Positions 54,931 to 64,000 of a DNA stretch of 64,000 bases are shown here, one piece after another; positions within the stretch are counted from its first letter, which is position 1; every line of letters begins with the position of its first letter. The position numbers and the translations under genes were made by a program. Source of the stretch: Teratosphaeria epicoccoides (lineage: Eukaryota > Ascomycota > Dothideomycetes > Mycosphaerellales > Teratosphaeriaceae); the NCBI GenBank assembly GCA_021401465.1, contig JADDMT010000005.1, positions 434,001 through 498,000 of the forward strand, in the 5' to 3' direction. A model generated the notes under the pieces. The model saw only the letters and a program-made list of their open reading frames with translations. It was not told the origin of the DNA and ran no database searches.

Positions 54931-56934
54931 CGTGGCGGTTTGTTGGTGTGGGATTGCTTCAGGGATGGTGGGGTTTTGTTCTCCCTGTGGCCGTCGTCGT
55001 CGGCGGCGGCGGCGGCTGGTGCTGCTGCTGCTGTGTTCAGTGTTCTTTTTTTTATTTATTTGAACCCTTTTTTTCCCCTGGCGGTGAGAGGCGGAGAAAG
55101 TAAAAGGCAGTCGAGGTTGGGATGACAAGAAACACTATGCTGACAGCCTACCATGGGCTTCATATATAACGTCTTTCGAGGTCAAGGGTCTTACAAGCCA
55201 ATGCTGACCTATTTCCCCTTCTCGTCTTTCTTGGATTCAGCGATGTCTGAGTCCTGCGGCCCCGTTCCAAGATTGTTGTGCTCGCGTGGCAGCGGAAGTC
55301 TAAAAGGGCCGGATGGGTCGAATGCGAGGTTTCCCGAGGTGTAGCTGGGCACGCCAAGCACCACAGCCTCGCCCGACTGCCAGGAAGCTCTTGCGATCAT
55401 GCTATCACTTGCTTATTCGTCTTTCATAAGCAGGAGACTTATGAATCAGCCTGGTTGGCGTTCGCGTTGTGCAGCGCACATTCCGGCAAGAGGGAATTTT
55501 GCTGGCAAACCTGTCCGAGACGAGCAGGGAGGTAACAAGGGTAAGAAGGTCGAGAGCGGCCATTTTGCAGCTAGAGACGGGGGGTTATTTTGGGCGATCG
55601 CCCATGCACAACTAGCATCATAAGAGCACCGGATCCTCAATTTCGGTTCGCGAAGTTAGCTATGTGGTTGCCTGGCGAGGCTCATGCAATATCCCCCCTT
55701 CGTTGCGAGATGCCAAAGACCGTATCCACGACCGCGTCACAGCACTATGGCTGAGCACGAGACATCGGTTCGCCAGCACCAGACGGAAACGGGTATCGAC
55801 GGGTATCGCCGCATGGTCGTAGAGCGCATAAGGATAAGTCCTCTCGCTCCAAACCCGGCACATTCGATCGACTTGCAGCTTCCCAGGCTGCTGGTCCACC
55901 GTCTGATGCACTTCGACGCTTCGTTTGGGATTCATAATGAGCCCGGCTGTGTTTCTACAGCACTTCACCACAACCAACACAATGGTTGACTGCGGACCGA
56001 TGGAGGAACGTGGTAGCCGATCCCGCACGACCTGCAAAGCCCGAGACCATCGCTATCAGCTCAGCCAGCCCAGCACCTTTACATGTAGCCGCTCGGTGTT
56101 TCTCCTACGACAGTGGGAGCACTGCATAGCCGCGCTATCTCCCCGACTGTTACCGGAAAGAGGATGAAGCTCCGCAGAACCTGCCGCGCTCTTACGCCAA
56201 GGAACGCAATGCTCATCGATGAAATTACAGTCGAATCCCGTGGCGACATGCCACAGAGGACTCATCAAACGACAATTCTGTCATGGCGTGGAGAGGTATA
56301 GGTCTTGCCTATGACCTGTTGACGGGAGACGTCGCAGGACCGCCCTGGTAACATACGGCGTGGCGAGTACGAGCAGTACGGCTTTGACGGCATGCATGCT
56401 ATCTCAAAAAGCAGTGTGCTGTTCCGCAAAATCGCGTGGCGGGCTTACGACGCGACCTTGATCAGACCATGGCATTCAAACTCAACGACACGAGGGCATA
56501 CTGGCCGCCCATAGGTCGGAGCCGCTGGCACGACTTCAATTTCGCCATCATTCGATGGTGCGAGTTCGTAATCGGGGACACCCACCAAGGTCCGATGGCG
56601 GACCGGGCGCGTCGTACTTTGACAAGGTGGCCAAAGAGGCTGATGTTGTCGTATGGACAGACGGAAGCCACCAAGTCTAGGTTCACTGGCGCAAAGGTCG
56701 CCGAAAAAGCCGAGAGCAGGATACGGAAGATACCGGCTAGAGCAGGGATCCAGCGGCCAATCTCCACCAGCCACGCCGCACCAGAAACCTGTCGCGACTG
56801 AGCTGCCTCGATGCTGATGTCTGATATTGTGGTCAAGAGACGGCCAGTAAGCACTGGCGAGCCGCTGCTAATAGCATTGTGACTCTGAGTCGCAGAAGAA
56901 CGTGCTGGGCCCGGACGTCGAGCAGTGCCATGAC
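54931..56934. other. Gene-poor stretch without a confident gene
   Basis: About 2 kb. Frames on both strands are short and mutually shadowing. On the minus strand near 56700-56800 a hydrophobic stretch (LVEIGRWIPALAGIFRILLS) resembles one membrane helix and could be a relic of a membrane protein, but nothing around it supports a gene. Confidence 0.4.
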
Positions 56935-57290
56935 AGATTGGGCCCAAACAGCCTCGAGCACACGTGAAGCCAGATCCCTGAGGAATACGAAAGTTGTGCC
57001 AGGCGACATTGTCCACTTTCCAACGATTTGGTCTGGCCAGAACCCGTCCGGAATGTAACAGATCGGGCCCGGGCAGCCTCGAGCACGAGTGAAGCCAGAT
57101 CCCTGAGGAATACGAAAGTTGTGCCAGGCGACATTGTCCACTTTCCAACGATTTGGTCTGGCCAGAACCCGTCTGGAATGTAACACATCGGGCCCGGGCA
57201 GCCTCGAGCACGAGTGAAGCCAGATCCCTGAGCATTGTGAAATGCTGGCCGTGCGAATCTGTCCGCTTCCCAACGGAATTTTGCAACCAG
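56935..57290. repeat. 125-bp tandem repeat, two near-identical full units plus partial ends
   Basis: The same sequence begins at 56957, 57082 and 57207 (anchor GCCTCGAGCAC), a fixed 125-bp period. Units one and two differ at only a few bases. The third copy diverges after about 35 bp. The period is not a multiple of three, so any frame through it shifts, which argues that it is noncoding. Confidence 0.93.
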
Positions 57291-57876
57291 AAGCACTTCG
57301 GACGGGCCACGCAGCAAGTTCACCCTCGCGGGAAAGGCGAGCTGTTCCTGAATCTCTTGATTCTTGGATACAGCTCACATATACCCCCATATTGCGCCTG
57401 CAACGATAGCGCTCTTCCAACGACAACAGCGCTTGGACCCATGCGCTCGTATACGGTTGCCTCGGAGCAGCGATAGCACACGACAGATTCCGTCATTCAC
57501 GCACGACGCAATTTTTGAACTATCTCCCGTCTACAATATCGTGTGTCCTCGCACATCAGATGTAGGACAAGACTCGGACACCAACCGACATACTCAGTTA
57601 GACGGGAACGAAGCAAGTCTATTGACGGCAACATACACATGCCGAAGATTGCTATGTGTCCGCAATTCTGCGCCATTGCGAAGCTGCTTCAAAGGCGCAA
57701 TGGTTTCTGTACGGACTCCAAGAGCTGCTCGTCCAGCAAATGAAGACGGGTTTTTGATGGAACCCGAGTGAGACGTGACTCAGCAAAAACCAGGTAGCGA
57801 TTTGCAGGACGACGATTCTGTTCGTGATATATCGAGTTTTTTTGGGCAGAAGAAGACCCATGTCTTCAGGCTGATG
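57291..57876. other. Intergenic, no gene seen
   Basis: 586 bp between the tandem repeat and the dienelactone hydrolase stop. Confidence 0.4.
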
Positions 57877-58918
57877 CTACTGAGACAACCAGAAATTGAG
57901 CCAGTCAACTATACCCCGAACGCTCTGTTCCTTGGTATATCGCTCGTACGGAATATCGGGGTTGCTGGGACAATCAGCGAACGTAACCCAGCAAAATGGT
58001 CCAGATTTACCCTCTGAGCGCAAAACCATGAGCAACGCCCTGGAATAATTGGACTTGAAATTTCTTCTGCTCGGCATGCATAATGTCCACTGCTCTGTTG
58101 CGGAACTCGTTCGGAAAGGTATGATCGATCTCGCAGCACGACAGGAATAGAGGCTCTGCATCAAAGCGTTCAAAATGGGCTCTAACAGTGGTGCTTGGAG
58201 GTGGATACTGACTTTGCAAGTTGTAGAAATGACTCTCCCGCAGAAAGGCCGGGTGGGCGAAAGCACCGGCAGTGCAGATGTTTTTGGGAGCGAGTTGGTC
58301 GCAGACGTACCTGTAGTTTCCATCAGTGGCCGCATCTCTGATCATCGAGAAAAGTAACACTTCAACATAAGGCGCTCCGTAACAATAGCCAACGCAGGCA
58401 TACTTGGTTCCGGCGCCGTATTTGGCCTTGACCCCGTCCACCCACTTTGGGACCGCGACGTCACTAAATGCCATCTTCTCCTTCTTCCAAACCTCGAAAT
58501 CGAATTCCGGACTGTTCCTGTCATGGTTTGTAATCGGATCCTGAGATGAGCGTGGCCCACTCAGCAGCTACACCTTGGCCGGTGGAATCTTCATGGAACT
58601 TACACCGCGAAAATAGTCGAGACCGACCACGAGGTACCCTGCCTCTGCAAACCCGTCCATGATCAGGAAGCCATTGATGAAGAACCCGTAGACGTCCGGG
58701 AAATACATCAACACATGGCCATTCGCCTTCTCCTTGGGCGGCGTCACGACGTATGTCTCGACATCTGCAATCGTCGTTGTAGTACCACGAGGATTGCCCT
58801 CGTGCAAGGTTCCCTTCAGACAACACTCGCCAGATGGCTTGGCAATCACTGGATTGTCTGAACTTTTGGTATTGCCGACCTTTTGGGTCTTCTGGACCCC
58901 TTTCGTCTGTTCAGCCAT
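57877..58918 (-). CDS. Dienelactone hydrolase family protein
   Basis: Three exons: 58918-58574, 58540-58011 and 57964-57877; 320 aa. Introns are only 33 nt (GTGTAG...CTCAG) and 46 nt (GTAAAT...CCCAG). The first is very short but required: it joins IPPAKDPITNHDRNS in frame. The start has an ACAATGG context. The alpha/beta-hydrolase core shows ETYVVTPPKEKANGHVLMYF, nucleophile Cys168 in CVGYCYGAP, Asp254 in CCEIDHTF and His286 in GVAHGFALRG, the Cys-Asp-His triad of this family. Such enzymes open dienelactones or related esters in aromatic degradation; the substrate here is unknown. It precedes an MFS transporter on the same strand. Confidence 0.87.
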
Positions 58919-59645
58919 TGTCGCAGTCCGCAATGGTGTCGACGGTACGAATAGGCTGAGAAACTACATGCTGTGCGTGTCCATAGGAGTCATTATTGAG
59001 TACCTCCGTAGATCGGCATCAGAATGCGTCATGCTACCTCCCAAGAGAGGGGTAAATACAGGCAGTCCAAGGCTAATAATCTCGTCGTTCAACCCTCTGG
59101 GTAGTCGTTAGCTCATACTTCCAGATAGCATCAGAAGCATGACGCATGCCGACCAGTGCTGTTCGAGGCTTTAGTTGCTTGACTGAGTGACCAGATGCAA
59201 CTTCAGACCGCAGATTCTGCCTTCTCGAGCTCTCATCATGCAACAACGTCGGTCGATATGAGCAAGTTGGCGGGAGGTAGGCTCCTGGGTGTGAGCCAGT
59301 AACTAGAGTTCAGCCAACCATTCGAGAGGATTGACTGCACAGCCAGAGGATCTTCTGGTAGGCGCCTCTGGACCGTATTCCTATCGACAGTGGTTACATT
59401 CTCGTTTCGACCTTTGGTCAATCACTCTTGGAACAGGCCATGTCGCAGCGATTGGTTCACCGCTCCATGCAGATTGTCGTGAACTGACGCGCCAGTAGTC
59501 TCAGATGATGCGGTGTACCGTCATTTGCGGCGTCTCAGTCTCCTACCGTTTCCCAAGTAAAGTACGACTGCCGTCACGCGGTCGAATTGAAAGGGACCAT
59601 TGGAGTGTGGCGTTCCAACTCTGGAAAGTTGGAGAGAGAGATTGC
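58919..59645. other. Intergenic between hydrolase and transporter
   Basis: 727 bp: the hydrolase promoter and transporter 3' flank. No gene seen. Confidence 0.4.
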
Positions 59646-61122
59646 TTACACCAGCTTCCGAGCACCTCTCTGTGTCTGCAGAAGCAGCCACAGTCCTATG
59701 AGACTAAAGCCACCGGCTATCATCACTATACCAGCAAAGAGCTGGAGGTTCCGCCAGTTGATGCCATCTGAGCTTGCATTTAGGGACGCTAGGGCGCCAG
59801 CTATCGGACCGCCAGTGAGGCTGGCAAAGCTGCCGATACCCTGTGCCATTCCTAATCTCGCGCCCAAAACTTTCGGGTCTGGACAGACTGTAGGGAAAAT
59901 CGATGGTGGCAGTGGTATCAGGGCCCCGCTGAAGCATCCGAAGAGTGCAGCAATGACTGCCAGGCCTGCCTGGCTCGTGACGCCAATCCAGCCGAGACAA
60001 ATGATGCCACTACTCAAAGCACAAGTGATCCATGGAACCATGACACCGATCTTGGAAGCAGAGTATCCCGCCGCCAGTCGACCGAGGACAGATGTGGCCT
60101 GGGCAATAATGATCATGTTTAAGGCGGTAGCCTGACTTTGTCCCAGATGGGTTTGGTCGTATGAAGCAATGTAGATGAATGGGACCATATAGCCCAAGAA
60201 GATGAGGAAGTTGCTTGCAGCATAGCTCCAGAAGGGCGCATCTTTCAGCGCGGTTGGGTCGAAGAGCTTTCTTGCTTGGCCCGAAGCCAAGTCGCCAATG
60301 TTGTGGACGCGGTACAAAAGCAAAGGATACGCCACGAGGTACGAGCCAAGCATGAAGAAAGCCATGACTCTGATCGTCCACGCAAATCCCAGCGGCTCGA
60401 TCAATTGCTGAAACATCAAAGTATAAATGATGCCTCCTACTGGTGCCCCGCATGTTGTCATGCTCATGGCGATGGATCGATGCTTCTTGAAACTCCTGCC
60501 AACGAGTGCCAGCCCAGGAAGGTACAAAAGCCCGTTCGCAAGACCTGCTCACTAATCATCAGATTGTGAAAGCGCATTGCAAGACGTCTCAATCTCGAGT
60601 CGCAAAACCTCTGTAGCGGGAAGTATAAGAACAGCCGAGTGAGACTCTTTGGCATATATTCTTACCAGTCAGCACCCCCTGAGCAAGCAGTATCTGGTAA
60701 TACTTCGTGCATAAGCTCAGCATGAACAATGCGAATGTAGCAAGTGATGAGCCAGTGAGCAGCATGGCCCTGAAGTAGCCCAAATCGAACAGAGGCCCCG
60801 ATATCACGCCGCCCATGATCAGGAGAAATGTAGCAATTGTCCCTATCCATGATATGTCCGATGCCGAGTCGTTCGCAAGATAGCTGAGCTGGTAATACGT
60901 TTGGAAGGAGCCAAAGGCAAATGTGAAGCCCCACAAATTGATGAAGACGAGGAGTGAACCAAGGACCTGAAGCCATGCCCTGACGCCTCCGTCTTGAAGA
61001 CCAGACGATGGCACAGTTCCTCGCTGCTCTTCTGGGGCGCTTGTGGGCGTTTCTGAGAAGACCAGAATCTCAGCAGCTTCGGACTTGATTTCATCTTCAC
61101 GAGATCTGTGTGGGTGGTCCAT
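59646..61122 (-). CDS. MFS transporter, monocarboxylate-porter-like
   Basis: Two exons, 61122-60666 and 60544-59646; 451 aa. The 121-nt intron starts GTAAGA and ends GAGCAG; splicing gives QGVLTGLANGLLYLPGLALV. About twelve hydrophobic helices can be counted after a 50-residue polar N-terminus. Family marks include DGGVRAWLQVLGSLLVFINL before helix 1, WIGTIATFLLIMGGVISGPL, RSIAMSMTTCGAPVGGIIYT, and near the end GARLGMAQGIGSFASLTGGP. This matches the fungal monocarboxylate/riboflavin-porter group of the major facilitator superfamily at the plasma membrane. Substrate is unknown; adjacency to the dienelactone hydrolase hints at organic-acid uptake. Confidence 0.88.
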
Positions 61123-61604
61123 CGCCTGATGATCCTTTCCGGCTGGGTACTGTTATGCGTGCCTCCAAGGTCCCGATGCTGAATTTCTGCGACTGCAGTT
61201 GGCAAATAATGGTGCTATGAACGGATCGGTCTCCAGGAAGGATACTTTCGTCTCTCGGCCGTGGCCGGGAGCTCACCGTGGGAGTGGAGTCAACTGTCAC
61301 ATAACCGCGGCTTTTCGCTCACACGGCACTTTGGTTTGTGGACAGGGCGGCAAATGAAGGCACATTACTCCGTGCTGATGCCCGGGATAGGGCAGCTCTA
61401 GCGTCACTGTGCCGGTCCAGCACGCGATCTATCATGGTGGTGATGGTGGTGATGGTGGTGATGGTGGTGATGGTGGTGATGGTGGTGATGGTGGTGGTGT
61501 TGGTGCTTTTGTTTCGCTGCTAGAGCTCCCAAGTCCTGGAACCAATCTCATAATGCTGATCGTCAAGGCACCAGGCTCCTGGTGTATAGCAAGCGATCCA
61601 GGCT
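61123..61604. other. Transporter promoter region
   Basis: Contains the 9-bp tandem repeat listed separately; otherwise no feature. Confidence 0.4.
61434..61505. repeat. 9-bp tandem repeat (GGTGGTGAT)n
   Basis: About seven perfect copies of GGTGGTGAT followed by a GGTGGTGTTGGTG edge. The Met-Val-Val frame across it is a repeat artefact. Confidence 0.95.
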
Positions 61605-64000
61605 ATGGTTGGTGATGTTCTCCAAGGTACTGTTCAGATGTACTCATGGCACTGCGGTATCGGAGACAGAAAATGGTCCACGACCCTAGCGCAATCGGAA
61701 GAGAACCCGAGATCCGTAAATACAAGGGTCTGGTACGAGGCGCCTGGACATTATGTGGTTTGGGATGCAGCCCAATGCCCTGCATGTTGTTGGCAACTTG
61801 GCACACGCCTGTCGTCTCCCGAAGCAGGCCATTTAGCTGAACATTATCAATCATTCATTGATGTACTAAGCAAACCATCCTGCAGAGCAGTCTCGAAGTG
61901 TGACTTGGCGTCCATTGTTACATACTTGACGGGATTGATTACGGCGAATGACTGCTCCGCGACGGCATCGTGCAACTCCCCCAAGCAGCTCAACACTCAC
62001 CTGCGGTACGGTAGATTGCCGTCGGGCCGTGGGTTGATCATTGCCTGACCCGAAGCCAGGGCGGGCTTACTGCCTTGATAGCGATGTCGCCACTACCTGT
62101 CAGTGGTCACCTTCACGTCCTTGGAGACGGCAAGCTACGGGGTGACAATACCAAGACGTCGCAGCCTGCATCGAGTTGGACGATTTGTGACCTGCAGGCA
62201 AAGAACCAAGGACGCTCTTGCGCGCAGCTTCGAGGCCGACGGGCCGTCACGCTACTGACAGTTTCGAACCATATTTGTAAAGACGGCTCGTTTGACAGGC
62301 TAGAAGATTTCGAGAACTGAGGGAAACTTCTACCTCCTAGCCCACGGACTATCTTCCAACCGCGAAACTATGAAAGTTATCGCTGGAAGATTGATGCTGT
62401 ATGCGGCGGTGGACTACAGGAAGACGAAAGCATCGCGGCTGGAACGCTCTCCTATCTTGCCAATGGGGGATAGTTTGACCACGTACTGACATGGTCGAGC
62501 CGCAGCTGTTAATCAACATTCGCAGACAACTGTCTTGGACTCATTCGATTGATCAACGAAATCAACGTGGGCGAACAGAATCGCTGCTGCGGGCAATTCC
62601 CAGGCCCTTTCTTAGACGTGGCCAGCTCAGCTGCATTATTGTCTATGGGCAAGAGGTCACATCTCGACACCTCCGCGGCGCCATTAGCCAAGGATGAAGT
62701 TATTGTAGACTAGTCAGGGACCAGCGGCTGAGCTCTAAACAGTGTTTTTGCGAAAAAAAATCGATATACGAAGTACATCGTGCCAGTACCTGCATGACTG
62801 AGACTTCTTCCCAAGCCTCGGCAGCCAATGTTGATAGAGTTATATCAGAAATACGACATTGTCAGTGGACCAAATCACACGCCAGAACGGTTAGGCTACA
62901 GGGAGTCGAAGATGACACGGCACAGGATGCAAGACGAATGACAATAGCTGAACGCAATTCCTGCACCAAAACCTCACGCCGATGTCCGCGAGTAAGGGGA
63001 GACGCAAGCGTTGGATACCACAGAGTGACCTTGCTGCCGGCACAACAGATTGGGCTGCTCAGCAGGACAGTCGCATTTGCGTAGATTCTGAGGCAGCATG
63101 GATGGAGTTGCGGTCGCTGGATTAGGAAGGCACAACCTCTCACAGGGTCTGGGATCGATTCAAGGTCTGGTGATCTGATAATCATGTCTGATCCGAAGAA
63201 CTAATTTCCCCAAGCCGCAAAAGCGTCGCGACGGTAGTCTAGTGTGCTCACATTCAAGATCGAGAACATCGTTGTTCGAACGCACTTGATATCAACACTG
63301 CCATTGCTCGAAAGCTGCGTTATTTCGCACGGCCACCACCGGAGGGCGAAAACTATCGCGGGACATTCTTAAGCCACTCCACGATTGAATTGTCAACAGA
63401 CATGAAGTTGCGTGCGCCGTCACTTCCGCGTGTGCCGAATTGGAAGTTCTATCGTGGACAGATGTGCAGGCGTTCCAAAATCCAGAGCCACGGTACGCTT
63501 GCAACAGAAGGTGTCCCAGCAACCCGTCTGTGGCTTGCGTGGTACGTGCCGAGTACCGTACTTCCGAATGTTCAGCTTATGACATGACATTTGGAAAAGA
63601 CATGCTATTTCCTAGTCTGGTCCTGTATTGCGTATACCTACTCAGCAGCGATCTGATTGATCCTGACAATGTGCAGTACGCTGGCTCACTAGGGGCAGAC
63701 GAAAAACATCGCGGCTTGTTCAAACAGGTCCGTCACATGCTTTCTGTTGTAGAGGCTAGTCTAAGCCGTGAGTGTCGGTCTCGATGGTCTCGCAGTCTAT
63801 GGCACCACATGCAGGCCAAAGCAAAGGCTGCAACATGGTATCGAAGCAGCGAGACAATAGCATCTCCGCGAATCCAGCGATTACAAAACGTCTCCTGAGT
63901 CCTAATCAGCAGGGTTAAGGGTGATTGGATGCTCTTAAAGGTAGGTCAATTGTGTCGTCGAACTGCATCAGTACTGGCCATCTTGATATATGATAAGTCC
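61605..64000. other. Gene-free or relic DNA to the right edge
   Basis: About 2.4 kb with only short, mutually overlapping frames. On the plus strand near 61800-61930 the peptide LAEHYQSFIDVLSKPSCRAV loosely recalls the end of a peptide-synthetase condensation domain, but its neighbours do not support it. The last 460-base frame (63440-63898) has no recognisable feature. Confidence 0.4.

Noticed and set aside
56436..56801. Plus-strand 121-codon frame in the gene-poor region
   Set aside because: It is opposite equally long frames on the minus strand and shows no motif.
61338..61523. Met-Val-Val repeat frame as a membrane peptide
   Set aside because: It is a translation of the 9-bp GGTGGTGAT array.

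Overview
The window looks like nuclear DNA of a filamentous ascomycete. Short introns of about 46-230 nt with GTANGT-type donors and CTGAC/CTGAT-like branch sites split many genes. The gene set is fungal: Kre6/Skn1 glucan-synthesis protein, Zn2Cys6 regulator, Pik1 lipid kinase, Rvs167-type BAR-SH3 protein, Ama1-type APC/C activator, GH30 hydrolase, P450. A Dothideomycete is my best guess from general protein character, but that is inference. No bacterial, viral, CRISPR or rRNA signal was seen. I rebuilt exon structures by hand from splice signals, reading-frame continuity and agreement with known families; coordinates are for a multi-exon span unless stated.

Layout. 1-8.5 kb: a left-truncated gene, a DUF4050/Gag1-like protein, a glycine-zipper protein, a 20-bp minisatellite, a cupin, then COX11 and a HIT zinc-finger gene diverging from a 154-bp promoter. 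8.7-17.4 kb: arginyltransferase ATE1 (six exons), a Nudix hydrolase, a repeat-bearing cell-wall protein, a low-coding stretch, and an OMA1-type protease with an apparent one-base frameshift. 18-24 kb: a secreted cysteine-rich protein with a poly-Cys tail, a Zn2Cys6 regulator beside an AT-rich decayed island, and an RMD1-type DUF155 membrane protein. 24.7-42.3 kb: dense housekeeping block with the BAR-SH3 protein, PIK1, a P450, a secreted GH30 enzyme, an AMA1-like activator, an unknown gene interrupted by one stop codon, and BET4.

42.3-45.5 kb is a graveyard: a frameshifted F-box-like relic and a multiply broken FAD/Rieske oxidoreductase. 45.5-55.1 kb has a different texture: GC-rich codon use, many microsatellites and homopolymer runs, carrying a secreted protein with hydrophobin-like cysteine order, DPH1, a KRE6/SKN1 gene and a four-helix membrane protein. 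55.1-64 kb is gene-poor, with a 125-bp tandem repeat, a dienelactone hydrolase next to an MFS transporter, and relic-like DNA.

Functional themes are mostly housekeeping: mitochondrial assembly and quality control (COX11, OMA1), membrane traffic (PIK1, BET4, BAR-SH3), protein modification (ATE1, DPH1), and cell wall/secretome (KRE6, GH30, repeat wall protein, two small secreted proteins). I did not find a convincing undescribed multi-gene system. The most interesting leads are the interrupted genes, the two small secreted cysteine-rich proteins, and the compositionally distinct, microsatellite-rich block.
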